Origin: Bacillota bacterium
GTDB lineage: Bacteria; Bacillota; Bacilli; Calditerricolales; Calditerricolaceae
Assembly (NCBI GenBank): GCA_017577925.1
Contig: PKQU01000018.1
Span: forward strand, 1 to 16,551
DNA length: 16,551 nucleotides
Direction of reading: 5' to 3'
Shown here: piece after piece, positions 5,929-13,532 of the stretch
How positions within the stretch are numbered: position 1 is the first letter of the stretch
Layout: every line of letters begins with the position of its first letter
The notes under the pieces: generated by a model
Databases searched by the model: none
Told to the model about the DNA's origin: nothing
Seen by the model: the letters and a program-made list of their open reading frames with translations, nothing else
Position numbers and translations under genes: made by a program

Positions 5929-7149
5929 GTGCGTCACCTTCGCTTTCGTGTGATCTCCGTCGTGGGCGGCAGCCCACGCGTGCAACGGCAGATGATCGGG
6001 CTGGCGATCGGCGTGGCGGTGCTCTTTGTGTTGGCCGGGACCTTGGGAGTTTTGCAGGCGGATCGCGCGGTTGCGCCGATCGGGGGGACGTCATCGGTCC
6101 TGTCGGGGGCCCAGCTGATCCGCTGGGTCGCGCCGGAGATGTCCTATTGGTCGGCCTATGCCCACACCACCGGCGGCGGAAAGGGGTGGAGCGGGAGCCT
6201 CTTCCACCTGCTCGTTGGCGTTGACCCGTCCCGCCCGCGCACCTTCCTGTCGCGGGAACTGCCGGGGTATGCCCAGTTTGCCGGAGAGGAAGCGGTGCTG
6301 TTGGCAGCGGGCGACGCCCAGCCGCCGGCCGGCGCGTTGGCGGGAATGCCGCTCCAGGACGCAAGCGGGGCCCCCGAACCGGCTCCACCGCCTCCTCCGC
6401 CTGAACAGCCGAAGCCTTCGCCGTCCGACGAGAAGGCGTCGCCCGACGCCAAACCGGCGCTCACCACCGGCGGCCGCCGCGTGGTGTTCATCTATCACAC
6501 CCATCCGCGCGAATCGTTTTTGCCGGAATTGCCCGGGAAAGACCATCCGAACAGCGCGATGGACGTCAAGGTCAACGTTACCCTGATCGGCCGCCATTTG
6601 GCCAAAGCCTTGGAGGCGCGCGGCATTGGCACGGTGGTCGACACGACGGACTTTACCGGCCAGCTCATGAAAGAAGGGAAACCCTATGCGTTGTCCTACG
6701 CTGCATCCATTAAAAAGGTGAAAGAAGTGATGGCCGCCAATCGGGACATCACCTTTATCTTTGACATTCACCGCGACGCGGTGAAGCGGGAGAAAACGAC
6801 CCTGACAATGAACGGGAAAACCTACGCCAAACTGTACTTTATTATCGGGAAAGGCAACCCTCATTGGGAGAAAAACCATGCCTTTGCCGAGCAGTTGCAC
6901 AAGGCAATCAACGAGCGGTATCCGGGCCTTTCCCGCGGCATCAAACCCTTTGAGAAGACGCCGTGGCGCAACGGGGAGTACAACCAGCATGTGTTGCCGC
7001 GTGCTTTAACGGTGGAGGTCGGCGGTGTGGAAAACACCCTGGAGGAATGCTACCGGACGGCGGAACTCTTTGCCGACGTCATTGCCGATGTGTATTGGGA
7101 CGCAGTGAAGGTCCAGGCGCCGGCGGAGAAGGGAGAGGTGCACCGGTGA
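5929..7149 (+). CDS. spoIIP: Stage II sporulation protein P, peptidoglycan hydrolase
   Basis: SpoIIP is the zinc-dependent amidase/endopeptidase that, with SpoIID and SpoIIM, drives mother-cell membrane migration during forespore engulfment. The 406-residue protein has one N-terminal membrane helix at about residues 22-42, then a linker with a Pro-rich stretch (about 150-160). The catalytic domain begins near residue 185: YHTHPRESF (H190, H192, E195), DVKVNVTLIGRHLAKALEARG, FDIHRDA (H281) and EVGGVENTLEE (E363). These fit the metal-binding His/Glu set of SpoIIP/amidase-like enzymes. The GTG start at 5929 has GGGGAGG 8 bases upstream. Its stop overlaps the next start (TGATG). The gpr-spoIIP-yqxA order is the Bacillus one. 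It acts at the outer face of the mother-cell membrane. Confidence 0.95.
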   Translation: MRHLRFRVISVVGGSPRVQRQMIGLAIGVAVLFVLAGTLGVLQADRAVAPIGGTSSVLSGAQLIRWVAPEMSYWSAYAHTTGGGKGWSGSLFHLLVGVDPSRPRTFLSRELPGYAQFAGEEAVLLAAGDAQPPAGALAGMPLQDASGAPEPAPPPPPPEQPKPSPSDEKASPDAKPALTTGGRRVVFIYHTHPRESFLPELPGKDHPNSAMDVKVNVTLIGRHLAKALEARGIGTVVDTTDFTGQLMKEGKPYALSYAASIKKVKEVMAANRDITFIFDIHRDAVKREKTTLTMNGKTYAKLYFIIGKGNPHWEKNHAFAEQLHKAINERYPGLSRGIKPFEKTPWRNGEYNQHVLPRALTVEVGGVENTLEECYRTAELFADVIADVYWDAVKVQAPAEKGEVHR

Positions 7150-7508
7150 TGGGCGGGGTAGCCCGCTTTGTCGGGGCATTTGTTTCCGTGTCTGTGGTGT
7201 TGGTGGTGGGCATCTTGCTCGGGGTCAACGCGGTAGACAAGGGCATCCAGCGCGTGGAAGGCGGTGCCGACAAGGGACCCAACGGGTTGGCCATCACCCG
7301 CGTTGATGGCGATATTGTGGAGCTCACGGTAATGGGCGAACGCGTCACCCTCGACAAAGGGCGGCTGCGGCAGGCCCAGCCGCAGGCGCCGGAAACGGTG
7401 CGCGCCGACTCCCCCTTCCTGAGCCGGATGGGCAATGCGCTGGGGGAGTGGGTGCGCGGCTTGACGCGTTCGGCGGTCGAGTGGATGACCGGCAAGCTGG
7501 GATCGTGA
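7149..7508 (+). CDS. yqxA: YqxA family (DUF3679) small membrane protein
   Basis: This 119-residue protein has a single N-terminal transmembrane helix at about residues 7-29 (VGAFVSVSVVLVVGILLGV), followed by a soluble tail. By position between spoIIP and lepA, and by its layout, it corresponds to B. subtilis YqxA (DUF3679), whose function is not known to me. The ATG at 7149 shares a base with the spoIIP stop codon (TGATG), with a GAGAGG site about 10 bases upstream; a GTG at 7146 is an alternative. The coupling suggests production together with SpoIIP during sporulation. Family assignment rests mainly on synteny and topology, since no strong catalytic motif is visible. Confidence 0.78.
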   Translation: MGGVARFVGAFVSVSVVLVVGILLGVNAVDKGIQRVEGGADKGPNGLAITRVDGDIVELTVMGERVTLDKGRLRQAQPQAPETVRADSPFLSRMGNALGEWVRGLTRSAVEWMTGKLGS

Positions 7509-7524
7509 CGGATCCGTTCCGGAC

Positions 7525-7554
7525 AGGCCCTCACGGCATGTGTGGGGGCCTTTG
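7525..7554 (+). terminator. Probable terminator after yqxA
   Basis: A 10-bp stem, AGGCCCTCAC (7525-7534) with GTGGGGGCCT (7542-7551), has one G-T wobble and a 7-base loop. It is followed by only three further T residues. The short U-tract makes it a weak or partial terminator ending the gpr-spoIIP-yqxA unit. Confidence 0.65.
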
Positions 7555-7572
7555 CGTCGGGTGTCCGTCCCG

Positions 7573-7601
7573 TTGTGGCGGGTTCGGCGCGGTGCTATAA
7601 T
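7573..7601 (+). promoter_or_regulatory. Sigma-A promoter of lepA
   Basis: TTGTGG (7573-7578) and a perfect TATAAT (7596-7601) are separated by 17 bases, about 35 bases before the lepA start. It lies directly behind the yqxA terminator, as expected for a new vegetative transcript. Confidence 0.85.
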
Positions 7602-7636
7602 GAAAAAAGTGCACGCAAGACGCGGAGGGAAACGGG

Positions 7637-9463
7637 ATGGACCGTCGCAAGCGGCAGGAACGGATTCGCAATTTCTCCATCATCGCACATATTGACCATG
7701 GGAAATCGACGCTGGCCGACCGGCTGCTCGAGTACACCGGCACCCTCGACGAGCGGGAGATGGAGGACCAGTTCCTCGACCAGATGGAGCTGGAGCGGGA
7801 GCGCGGCATCACAATCAAGCTCAACGCCGTGCGCCTGACGTACAAGGCGAAAGACGGCAACGAGTATATCCTCCATCTGATTGACACGCCGGGGCACGTG
7901 GACTTCACGTATGAAGTGTCGCGGAGCCTGGCCGCCTGTGAAGGCGCGCTTCTTGTTGTCGACGCGTCCCAGGGGATCGAGGCGCAGACGCTGGCCAACG
8001 TGTACCTGGCCCTTGAAAACAACCTGGAGATTCTGCCGGTCATCAACAAGATCGACCTGCCCGCCGCCGACCCCGAGCGTGTGCGGCGGGAGATCGAAGA
8101 GATCATCGGCCTTGACGCCAGCGACGCCGTGCTAGCCTCGGCCAAGGAGGGCATCGGCATCGAGGAGATCCTCGAGCAAATCGTGCACAAGATTCCCGCG
8201 CCCAAGGGCGATCCCGACGCGCCGCTCAAGGCCCTCATCTTCGATTCCTTTTATGATCCCTATCGCGGCGTGATTGCCTACATTCGCGTCGTGGACGGCG
8301 TGATTCGGCCGGGGATGAAGATCAAGATGATGTCGACGGGCAAGGTGTTTGAGGTGACCGAAGTGGGGACCAACGCCCCCTTTGCCACGCCAGTTGACGA
8401 GCTGACCGTGGGCGACGTGGGGTACTTTGCCGCCGGCATCAAGAGTGTGCGCGACACGCGCGTCGGCGACACCGTCACCTCGGCCGACAATCCCGCCGCC
8501 GAGCCGCTGCCGGGGTATCGCAAGGTCAACCCCATGGTGTTCTGCGGCATGTACCCGGTCGATTCCGACGACTACAACGACCTGCGCGAAGCGCTGGAGA
8601 AGCTGCAGCTCAACGACGCCGCGCTGCACTTTGAACCGGAGACGTCGCAGGCCCTCGGCTTCGGTTTCCGGTGCGGGTTTTTGGGGCTGTTGCACATGGA
8701 GATCATCCAGGAGCGCATCGAGCGGGAGTTCGGCGTGAACATCATCACCACCGCGCCGAGCGTCGTCTACAGGGTGTACAAGACCGACGGCACGGTGCTG
8801 GAGATCGACAACCCGAGCAAGATGCCGGCGCCGCAGCACATCGAGCGCATTGAGGAGCCGTATGTCAAGGCGACGATCCTCGTGCCGAACGACTACGTCG
8901 GCCCGATCATGGAACTGTGCCAGAACAAACGCGGGACGTTCGTCGATATGCAATACCTCGACACCTCGCGCGTCCAGCTCGTCTACGAGCTGCCGCTGGC
9001 GGAGATCGTCTACGACTTCTTTGACCAGCTGAAGTCGAGCTCGCGCGGCTACGCCTCCCTCGACTATGAGCTCGTGGGCTACAAGCCGTCCAACCTGGTG
9101 AAGATGGACATCCTGATCAACGGCGACCCGGTGGACGCCCTGTCGGTCATCGTCCACCGTGACAAGGCGTACTACCGCGGACGGCAGATCGTCGAAAAGC
9201 TGAAGGAGCTCATCCCGCGGCAGATGTTCGAGGTGCCGATCCAGGCGGCCATCGGCAGTAAGGTGATCGCCCGCGAGACGATCCGCGCCCTGCGCAAGAA
9301 CGTGCTGGCCAAGTGCTACGGCGGCGACGTGACGCGCAAGCGCAAGCTGCTCGAGAAACAAAAGGAAGGGAAAAAGCGCATGAAAGCCATCGGCACGGTG
9401 GAAGTGCCCCAGGAGGCGTTCATGGCCGTGCTGCGCGTCGATGACGGCAACGGAAAGAAATGA
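7637..9463 (+). CDS. lepA: Elongation factor 4 (LepA), translational GTPase
   Basis: LepA/EF4 is a ribosome-binding GTPase implicated in translation under stress and in 30S biogenesis. The 608-residue length is normal. GTPase motifs: P-loop AHIDHGKS (residues 17-24), switch region ERGITIK, DTPGH (83-87), NKID (137-140) and SAKEG. Domain II follows (SFYDPYRGVIAYIRVVDG), then the EF-G-like domains with GFRCGFLGLLHMEIIQER. The LepA-specific C-terminal domain ends KLLEKQKEGKKRMKAIG and VEVPQEAFMAVL, which distinguishes it from EF-G or TypA. The ATG has GGAGG at 8 bases. It is transcribed from the strong promoter upstream. The lepA-hemW pair is conserved in Firmicutes. Confidence 0.98.
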   Translation: MDRRKRQERIRNFSIIAHIDHGKSTLADRLLEYTGTLDEREMEDQFLDQMELERERGITIKLNAVRLTYKAKDGNEYILHLIDTPGHVDFTYEVSRSLAACEGALLVVDASQGIEAQTLANVYLALENNLEILPVINKIDLPAADPERVRREIEEIIGLDASDAVLASAKEGIGIEEILEQIVHKIPAPKGDPDAPLKALIFDSFYDPYRGVIAYIRVVDGVIRPGMKIKMMSTGKVFEVTEVGTNAPFATPVDELTVGDVGYFAAGIKSVRDTRVGDTVTSADNPAAEPLPGYRKVNPMVFCGMYPVDSDDYNDLREALEKLQLNDAALHFEPETSQALGFGFRCGFLGLLHMEIIQERIEREFGVNIITTAPSVVYRVYKTDGTVLEIDNPSKMPAPQHIERIEEPYVKATILVPNDYVGPIMELCQNKRGTFVDMQYLDTSRVQLVYELPLAEIVYDFFDQLKSSSRGYASLDYELVGYKPSNLVKMDILINGDPVDALSVIVHRDKAYYRGRQIVEKLKELIPRQMFEVPIQAAIGSKVIARETIRALRKNVLAKCYGGDVTRKRKLLEKQKEGKKRMKAIGTVEVPQEAFMAVLRVDDGNGKK

Positions 9464-9482
9464 GCGATCCCATGCGAGCACG

Positions 9483-9513
9483 AGCGGCTCACCCGTAGCG
9501 GGTGGGCCGTTTG
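9483..9513 (+). terminator. Stem-loop between lepA and hemW, partial terminator
   Basis: CGGCTCACCC (9485-9494) pairs with GGGTGGGCCG (9500-9509), with one G-T wobble and loop GTAGC; two or so further flanking pairs are possible. Only TTT follows. It resembles the hairpin after yqxA in its short U-tract, so it may attenuate rather than stop transcription into hemW, for which no separate promoter is visible. Confidence 0.55.
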
Positions 9514-9531
9514 CCAAAGGAGAGGGTACGG

Positions 9532-10758
9532 ATGGCGAAAGCGGACGATCGGCCGGGCGAGACATGGGAAGCGGTTCCGTCGCCGGGGCAAGGGGACCCG
9601 ACTGCCCTGTATGTCCATGTCCCCTTTTGCCGGCGCAAATGCCACTACTGCGATTTTGCCGTGTTCGTCGCCCAGGGGGACGAGCTCATCGAACGGTACT
9701 TGGATGCCCTCGAGCGGGAACTGGCCCTCACCCTGGGCCATCGCCGGCCGCGCTTGGCCACCGTGTACGTGGGCGGCGGCACGCCCACGCTCCTTTCGGC
9801 CCGCCAACTGGAGCGGCTGCTCACCCTCCTGCACCGTCACGCCGACCTGACGGCGTGCGTAGAAATGACCGTGGAGGCCAATCCGGAAACGGTGGACGAG
9901 GAGAAGCTGCGCGTGTTGGCCGCCGGCGGCGTGACGCGTCTCAGTTTCGGCGTTCAGGCCTTCCAAGATCATCTCCTCGCATCCATCGGGCGCACGCATA
10001 CGGCGGCCGACGCGGTGCGGGCGGTGCGGCTGGCGCGCAGGGCGGGGTGGGACAACCTGTCGATCGACCTCATGATTGGCCTGCCCGGCCAGACCCTGGC
10101 CGATGTGCGCGCGTCGCTGGAGGCGGCCTTTGCCCTCGAGCTGCCCCACTTGTCAGCCTATAGCCTCAAGGTGGAGGAGCAGACCCTCTTTTACCGGAAG
10201 TGGGTGCGCGGGCAGCTCTGTCTTCCCCCGGAGGAGGAAGAGGTGGCGATGTACCTGACCGTGCTGGAGGAGACGGACAAGCGCGGCCTCCGGCAGTACG
10301 AGATCAGCAACTTTGCCCGCCCGGGGTATGCATCGGTTCACAACCAGGTATACTGGCGAAACGAACCGTACTATGGCGTGGGTGTGGGGGCCCACGGGTA
10401 TGCGGGCGGCGTGCGCTATGCCAACGTCGGGACGCTGCACCGGTACCTGAAGGCGGTTGCCGAACGTGGGCTGCCGCGGGCCGAGGCCCATGTGGTTACG
10501 CCACGGGAGGCGATGGAGGAGACGATGTTCCTCGGCCTGCGCCTAACCGAGGGGGTGAGCCACGCGCGTTTTCTCCGGCGCCACGGCGTGACCATGGACG
10601 CCGTGTTCGGCCCGGTGATCGCGGAGCTGGTTGAAAAGGGCCTGCTCGAGCGCGATGCGCGGGGCGTGCGCCTGACGCGGGATGGCCTGCTTTTAGGCAA
10701 CGAGGTGTTTGCCCGCTTCCTCCTCGATGGCGGGAATGGAGGCAATGCGAATGATTGA
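9532..10758 (+). CDS. hemW: Radical SAM heme chaperone HemW
   Basis: HemW is a radical-SAM-family protein that binds heme and is proposed to insert it into respiratory enzymes. It was long misannotated as coproporphyrinogen III oxidase HemN. The 408-residue protein has the cluster motif C33-X3-C37-X2-C40 in VPFCRRKCHYCDF. The residue two after the third cysteine is Phe, not the fourth Cys of true HemN. Then come YVGGGTPTLL, EANPETVDEEKL, RLSFGVQAFQ and DLMIGLPGQT (SAM binding). The HNQVYW motif at residues 270-275 is the HemW heme-ligand signature, near YEISNFARPG. ATG 9532 is chosen because AAAGGAG lies 9 bases upstream. The C-terminal HemN-type domain is present. The gene ends inside the hrcA promoter (TTGACA overlaps its stop). 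Confidence 0.95.
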   Translation: MAKADDRPGETWEAVPSPGQGDPTALYVHVPFCRRKCHYCDFAVFVAQGDELIERYLDALERELALTLGHRRPRLATVYVGGGTPTLLSARQLERLLTLLHRHADLTACVEMTVEANPETVDEEKLRVLAAGGVTRLSFGVQAFQDHLLASIGRTHTAADAVRAVRLARRAGWDNLSIDLMIGLPGQTLADVRASLEAAFALELPHLSAYSLKVEEQTLFYRKWVRGQLCLPPEEEEVAMYLTVLEETDKRGLRQYEISNFARPGYASVHNQVYWRNEPYYGVGVGAHGYAGGVRYANVGTLHRYLKAVAERGLPRAEAHVVTPREAMEETMFLGLRLTEGVSHARFLRRHGVTMDAVFGPVIAELVEKGLLERDARGVRLTRDGLLLGNEVFARFLLDGGNGGNAND

Positions 10759-10783
10759 CAAACATGAGGGGGCTTGCTAGTGT
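10755..10783 (+). promoter_or_regulatory. Sigma-A promoter of the hrcA-dnaK heat-shock operon
   Basis: A consensus TTGACA (10755-10760) overlaps the hemW stop. After a 17-base spacer comes TAGTGT (10778-10783). The predicted start, near 10790, lies just before the CIRCE element, so HrcA bound there would block initiation or clearance. The -10 box is weak; TGTAAA at 10781 is a less well spaced alternative. Confidence 0.7.
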
Positions 10784-10795
10784 AAAAGTAAGGGT

Positions 10796-10822
10796 TTAGC
10801 ACTCGAAGTCCTCGAGTGCTAA
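10796..10822 (+). promoter_or_regulatory. CIRCE operator (HrcA binding site)
   Basis: A perfect 9-bp inverted repeat, TTAGCACTC (10796-10804), 9-base spacer, GAGTGCTAA (10814-10822), matches the canonical CIRCE consensus without mismatch. It lies between the promoter and hrcA, the usual site of HrcA autoregulation. It implies heat-inducible control of hrcA, the chaperonin, grpE, dnaK and probably dnaJ. Confidence 0.98.
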
Positions 10823-10838
10823 CAAGGTGGTGAACACG

Positions 10839-11873
10839 ATGTTGACCGAGCGGCAGAAGCGCATCTTGCGCGCCATCGTCGACAACTACATTCGCTCGGG
10901 CGAGCCGGTCGGATCGCGCACCATCTCCAAGCGCGAGGACATCGGGTTCAGCCCGGCCACGGTACGGAACGAAATGGCAGACCTGGAGGAAATGGGATAC
11001 CTGGAACAGCCCCACACATCGGCCGGGCGGATTCCGTCGGAGAAGGGCTACCGGTTCTACGTTGACCACCTGATGGAACCCGTGCGGCTGAAACCGGAAG
11101 AAATCCGCCGTATCCGGCGGTTGTTTACCCAACGCCTTCATGAATTTGAGGAAGTGATCCGCCAGACGGCGACGATTCTCGCGTCGCTCACCAACTACAC
11201 GGCGGTGGTGTTGGGGCCCGAAATCTACGAAACGCACCTCAAGCAGTTGGCCATTGTCCCGCTCAGCGCCGAGCGGGCCGTGGCCGTCATCGTGACGAAC
11301 ACCGGGCGCGTGGAACATCGCGTGGTCGACGTGCCGCCCGATTTGTCGCTGTCCGACGTGGAGCGCATGGTGAACTGGATTAACCATCGGCTGGCCGGCT
11401 TGCCGCTGTACATGCTGAAACAGCGCATTGATGCCGAGCTGGCCGAGGAGCTGCGCCGGGAAAGCGACCGATGTGCGCGCGTGCTGCAGCTCTTGGACCG
11501 CGCGCTGACGGTGGCCGACGAGGATGCGGAGCGCGTCTTTGTCGGCGGCACAACGAACATTTTGGCACAGCCCGAGTTCCGTGATGTTGAAAAAGTGCGC
11601 GCGCTGTTGGGCGTGCTGGAACGGAGCGACCTGGTGGTGGAACTTTTCGCCACGCGGGAGGACGGTGTCCGCGTGCGCATCGGGCGGGAAAACGCCAACG
11701 AAGCGGTGCAGGGGTGCAGCATCATCACCGCCTCGTACTCCGTGGACGGCAAGCTGGTCGGCACGGTGGGCATCCTCGGGCCGACGCGCATGGAGTACGG
11801 ACGGGTGATCGGCATCCTGGAATACCTTGCCCACGATCTGTCTGCCCTGCTCAGCCGCCTGTACAGCGCGTAG
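10839..11873 (+). CDS. hrcA: Heat-inducible transcription repressor HrcA
   Basis: HrcA is a dimeric repressor that binds CIRCE and loses activity on heat stress. In B. subtilis its folding depends on the GroE chaperonin. The 344-residue length is standard. The N-terminal winged-helix domain shows MLTERQKRILRAIVDNYI, GEPVGSRTISKR, ATVRNEMADLEEMGYLEQPHTS and AGRIPSEKGYRFYVDHL, all family signatures. A GAF-like middle domain and the C-terminal segment MEYGRVIGILEYLAHDLSALL follow. ATG 10839 is chosen because homologs begin MLT and the AAGGTGG site (10824-10830) lies 8 bases upstream; in-frame GTGs at 10827 and 10830 sit inside that site. It is the first gene of the operon and its own operator lies immediately upstream. 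Confidence 0.97.
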   Translation: MLTERQKRILRAIVDNYIRSGEPVGSRTISKREDIGFSPATVRNEMADLEEMGYLEQPHTSAGRIPSEKGYRFYVDHLMEPVRLKPEEIRRIRRLFTQRLHEFEEVIRQTATILASLTNYTAVVLGPEIYETHLKQLAIVPLSAERAVAVIVTNTGRVEHRVVDVPPDLSLSDVERMVNWINHRLAGLPLYMLKQRIDAELAEELRRESDRCARVLQLLDRALTVADEDAERVFVGGTTNILAQPEFRDVEKVRALLGVLERSDLVVELFATREDGVRVRIGRENANEAVQGCSIITASYSVDGKLVGTVGILGPTRMEYGRVIGILEYLAHDLSALLSRLYSA

Positions 11874-11914
11874 GCGCGTTTTGCCGACGTGGACGAAGCC
11901 ATCGGAGTTTGCGC

Positions 11915-11945
11915 AAGGAGGGGGGGAGCGCCCCCCTTCGCTATG
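11915..11945 (+). promoter_or_regulatory. G6/C6 hairpin between a Shine-Dalgarno sequence and an ATG
   Basis: AAGGAG (11915-11920) is followed at once by GGGGGG (11921-11926), the tetraloop AGCG, and CCCCCC (11931-11936). After six more bases comes ATG 11943, in frame with the chaperonin. Linearly the Shine-Dalgarno is too far from any start. Folding would bring it to an effective 6-base spacing, as known for T4 gene 38. Alternatively the stem is an mRNA processing or stability element. No U-tract follows, so it is not a classic terminator. Confidence 0.5.
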
Positions 11946-11972
11946 TTCTACGAGAGGGGACGCGTGGTGGGC

Positions 11973-13517
11973 ATGGAACAGAAAGCGGCAACCAAAGGAG
12001 ACGAGAACGAGCAGCTGGCTACCCTGCTGCATAACGCGCGCGCGGTGCAGGCGGTCGCCGCGGCGGTTGAGGGAACGCTTGGCCCCAAGGGGCTTGACAC
12101 GCTGCTGGTGGACGAAGGCGGTAACGTGGTCGTCACGAACGACGGCGTGACCATCTTGGAGAAGATGGAAGTCCGCAACCCGGTTGCGCGCATGGTGGTG
12201 CGCATTGCCCAGTCCCAACAGGCCGAGATGGGTGACGGCACGACGACGGCCACGGTGCTCGCCGCAGCCCTGGTGACCGAGGGGACGCGACAGGTGCAGC
12301 GCGGTGTTCCCGTGGCGCGCGTGATTGCCGGGATGCGCAGGGGCATCGCCGAAGCGCTGCGCCTTCTCGGCGAGCGGGCCGTTCCCGTCCGCGGCCTCGA
12401 CGATCCGGCCCTCTTGCGCATCGCCTACATCGCCGGGCGCGAGCAGGCCGACATTGCCGAGCTGGTGGTGGAGGGCGCGCGCCGGGTCGGCGAAGCCAAG
12501 CTGCGCGACCCCGATTTCAAGCTGGCGGACACCGTGGTGGCCCACGAGCGGGCGGAGAACGAGGTGGTGGCCGGCGTGCTCATCGGCAAGCAACGGGCGA
12601 GCCGGCAAATGCCCCAGCGGGTGACGGACGCGCGGGTGCTTATTGTGGATGACGCGCTGGCGCCGGAAAGCCTCGATGAGGAGGCCCTGGCCACCGAAGC
12701 CGGTTTCCGCCGGTATCTGGAGTTGAAGGAAGCCTTCGTGCACAACCTGGAGAAGCTGGTGCGGCTCGGCGTCCGCTTCGTGGCCGTCGACCGCAGTCTC
12801 GACCCTGCGGCCGAGGAGTTTTTTGCCGATCACGGCATCCTTGCTGTCCACCGCGTGGCCCGCGCCGAGCTGCGGCGGCTGGCGGCGCACACCGGGGCAG
12901 TGCCCATCAAGCGCACGGGACTCAAAAAGCGGGAAGAGGATCTCGCGCGCTATTTGGGCACAGCCCGGTGCGTGGAGGAGGATCCGCGCCTCGGCCGGGT
13001 GCGCGTGACCGGCGGTGGCGGTGAGGAGACGGCCACCATCCTCGTGGGCGCCTCGACCCGTGAGGTGACGGGCGAACGGGAGCGCATCGCCCGCGATGCG
13101 GCGTCGGCTGTGCAGGCGGCGGTACGTGGAGGGTACCTGCCCGGCGGCGGCAGTGTGGAGGTGGCGGTGGCCCGCGAGCTGGAGCGGCTGCGCGCGACGA
13201 TGCGCGGCATGGAAGGATTTGGCGTCGACGTGGTGGCCACGGCGCTGCGCGTCCCTCTGGCGCGCATCGTGCAGAACGCCGGGTTCAACCCGCTGGAAAA
13301 ACTGGAGGCGGTGACGGCGGCGCAGGTGGAGAGCGGCAGCGACGCCCTCGGCGTGGATTGCGACACGGGAGACGTGGTGGACATGGTGGCCGCCGGTGTG
13401 CTTGACCCAGCCCCGGTGAAGCGACACGCCCTGAAGACCGCCGGCGAGGTGGCCGAAGCGATTTTGCGCATCCATACGGTGATCCGCATGCGGCGGGACG
13501 AGGAAGGAGAGGGGTAG
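11973..13517 (+). CDS. Group III (archaeal-like, TCP-1/thermosome-type) chaperonin
   Basis: This 514-residue ATP-dependent chaperonin resembles archaeal thermosome/CCT rather than GroEL. Equatorial-domain motifs: EGTLGPKGLD (33-42), VVTNDGVTIL with D57, and EMGDGTTTATVL with the nucleotide-binding GDGTT at 87-91. Later come GGYLPGGGSVEVAVARELE (386-404) and the TCP-1-type ending, from C463, with GDVVDMVAAGVLDPAPVK and HALKTAGEVAEAILRIHTVI. The GroEL-type GGM tail is absent and no groES lies nearby. Known group III chaperonins (Carboxydothermus) also lie in hsp70 operons. The start is uncertain. ATG 11973 gives the homolog-like N-terminus; GTG 11967 has a GAGAGGGG site about 7 bases away; ATG 11943 would add ten residues. 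The gene lies about 100 bases after hrcA, and its stop overlaps the grpE ribosome binding site. Confidence 0.93.
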   Translation: MEQKAATKGDENEQLATLLHNARAVQAVAAAVEGTLGPKGLDTLLVDEGGNVVVTNDGVTILEKMEVRNPVARMVVRIAQSQQAEMGDGTTTATVLAAALVTEGTRQVQRGVPVARVIAGMRRGIAEALRLLGERAVPVRGLDDPALLRIAYIAGREQADIAELVVEGARRVGEAKLRDPDFKLADTVVAHERAENEVVAGVLIGKQRASRQMPQRVTDARVLIVDDALAPESLDEEALATEAGFRRYLELKEAFVHNLEKLVRLGVRFVAVDRSLDPAAEEFFADHGILAVHRVARAELRRLAAHTGAVPIKRTGLKKREEDLARYLGTARCVEEDPRLGRVRVTGGGGEETATILVGASTREVTGERERIARDAASAVQAAVRGGYLPGGGSVEVAVARELERLRATMRGMEGFGVDVVATALRVPLARIVQNAGFNPLEKLEAVTAAQVESGSDALGVDCDTGDVVDMVAAGVLDPAPVKRHALKTAGEVAEAILRIHTVIRMRRDEEGEG

Positions 13518-13532
13518 GAGGTGGAAGGCGTG
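13516..13532 (+). promoter_or_regulatory. Ribosome binding site deciding the grpE start
   Basis: AGGAGGTG (13516-13523) begins inside the chaperonin TAG stop and lies 6 bases before GTG 13530. It therefore selects that start over the in-frame GTG 13521, which is inside the site. The overlap implies translational coupling of chaperonin and grpE. Confidence 0.75.

Noticed and set aside
9532..10758. Calling the radical SAM protein HemN (oxygen-independent coproporphyrinogen oxidase).
   Set aside because: The fourth cysteine of the HemN cluster motif is replaced by Phe (CHYCDF), and the HemW heme motif HNQVYW is present.
11973..13517. Calling the chaperonin GroEL.
   Set aside because: It has TCP-1-type terminal segments (GDVVDMVAAGVLDPAPVK, AGEVAEAILRI), no GGM tail and no groES neighbour; it fits group III.
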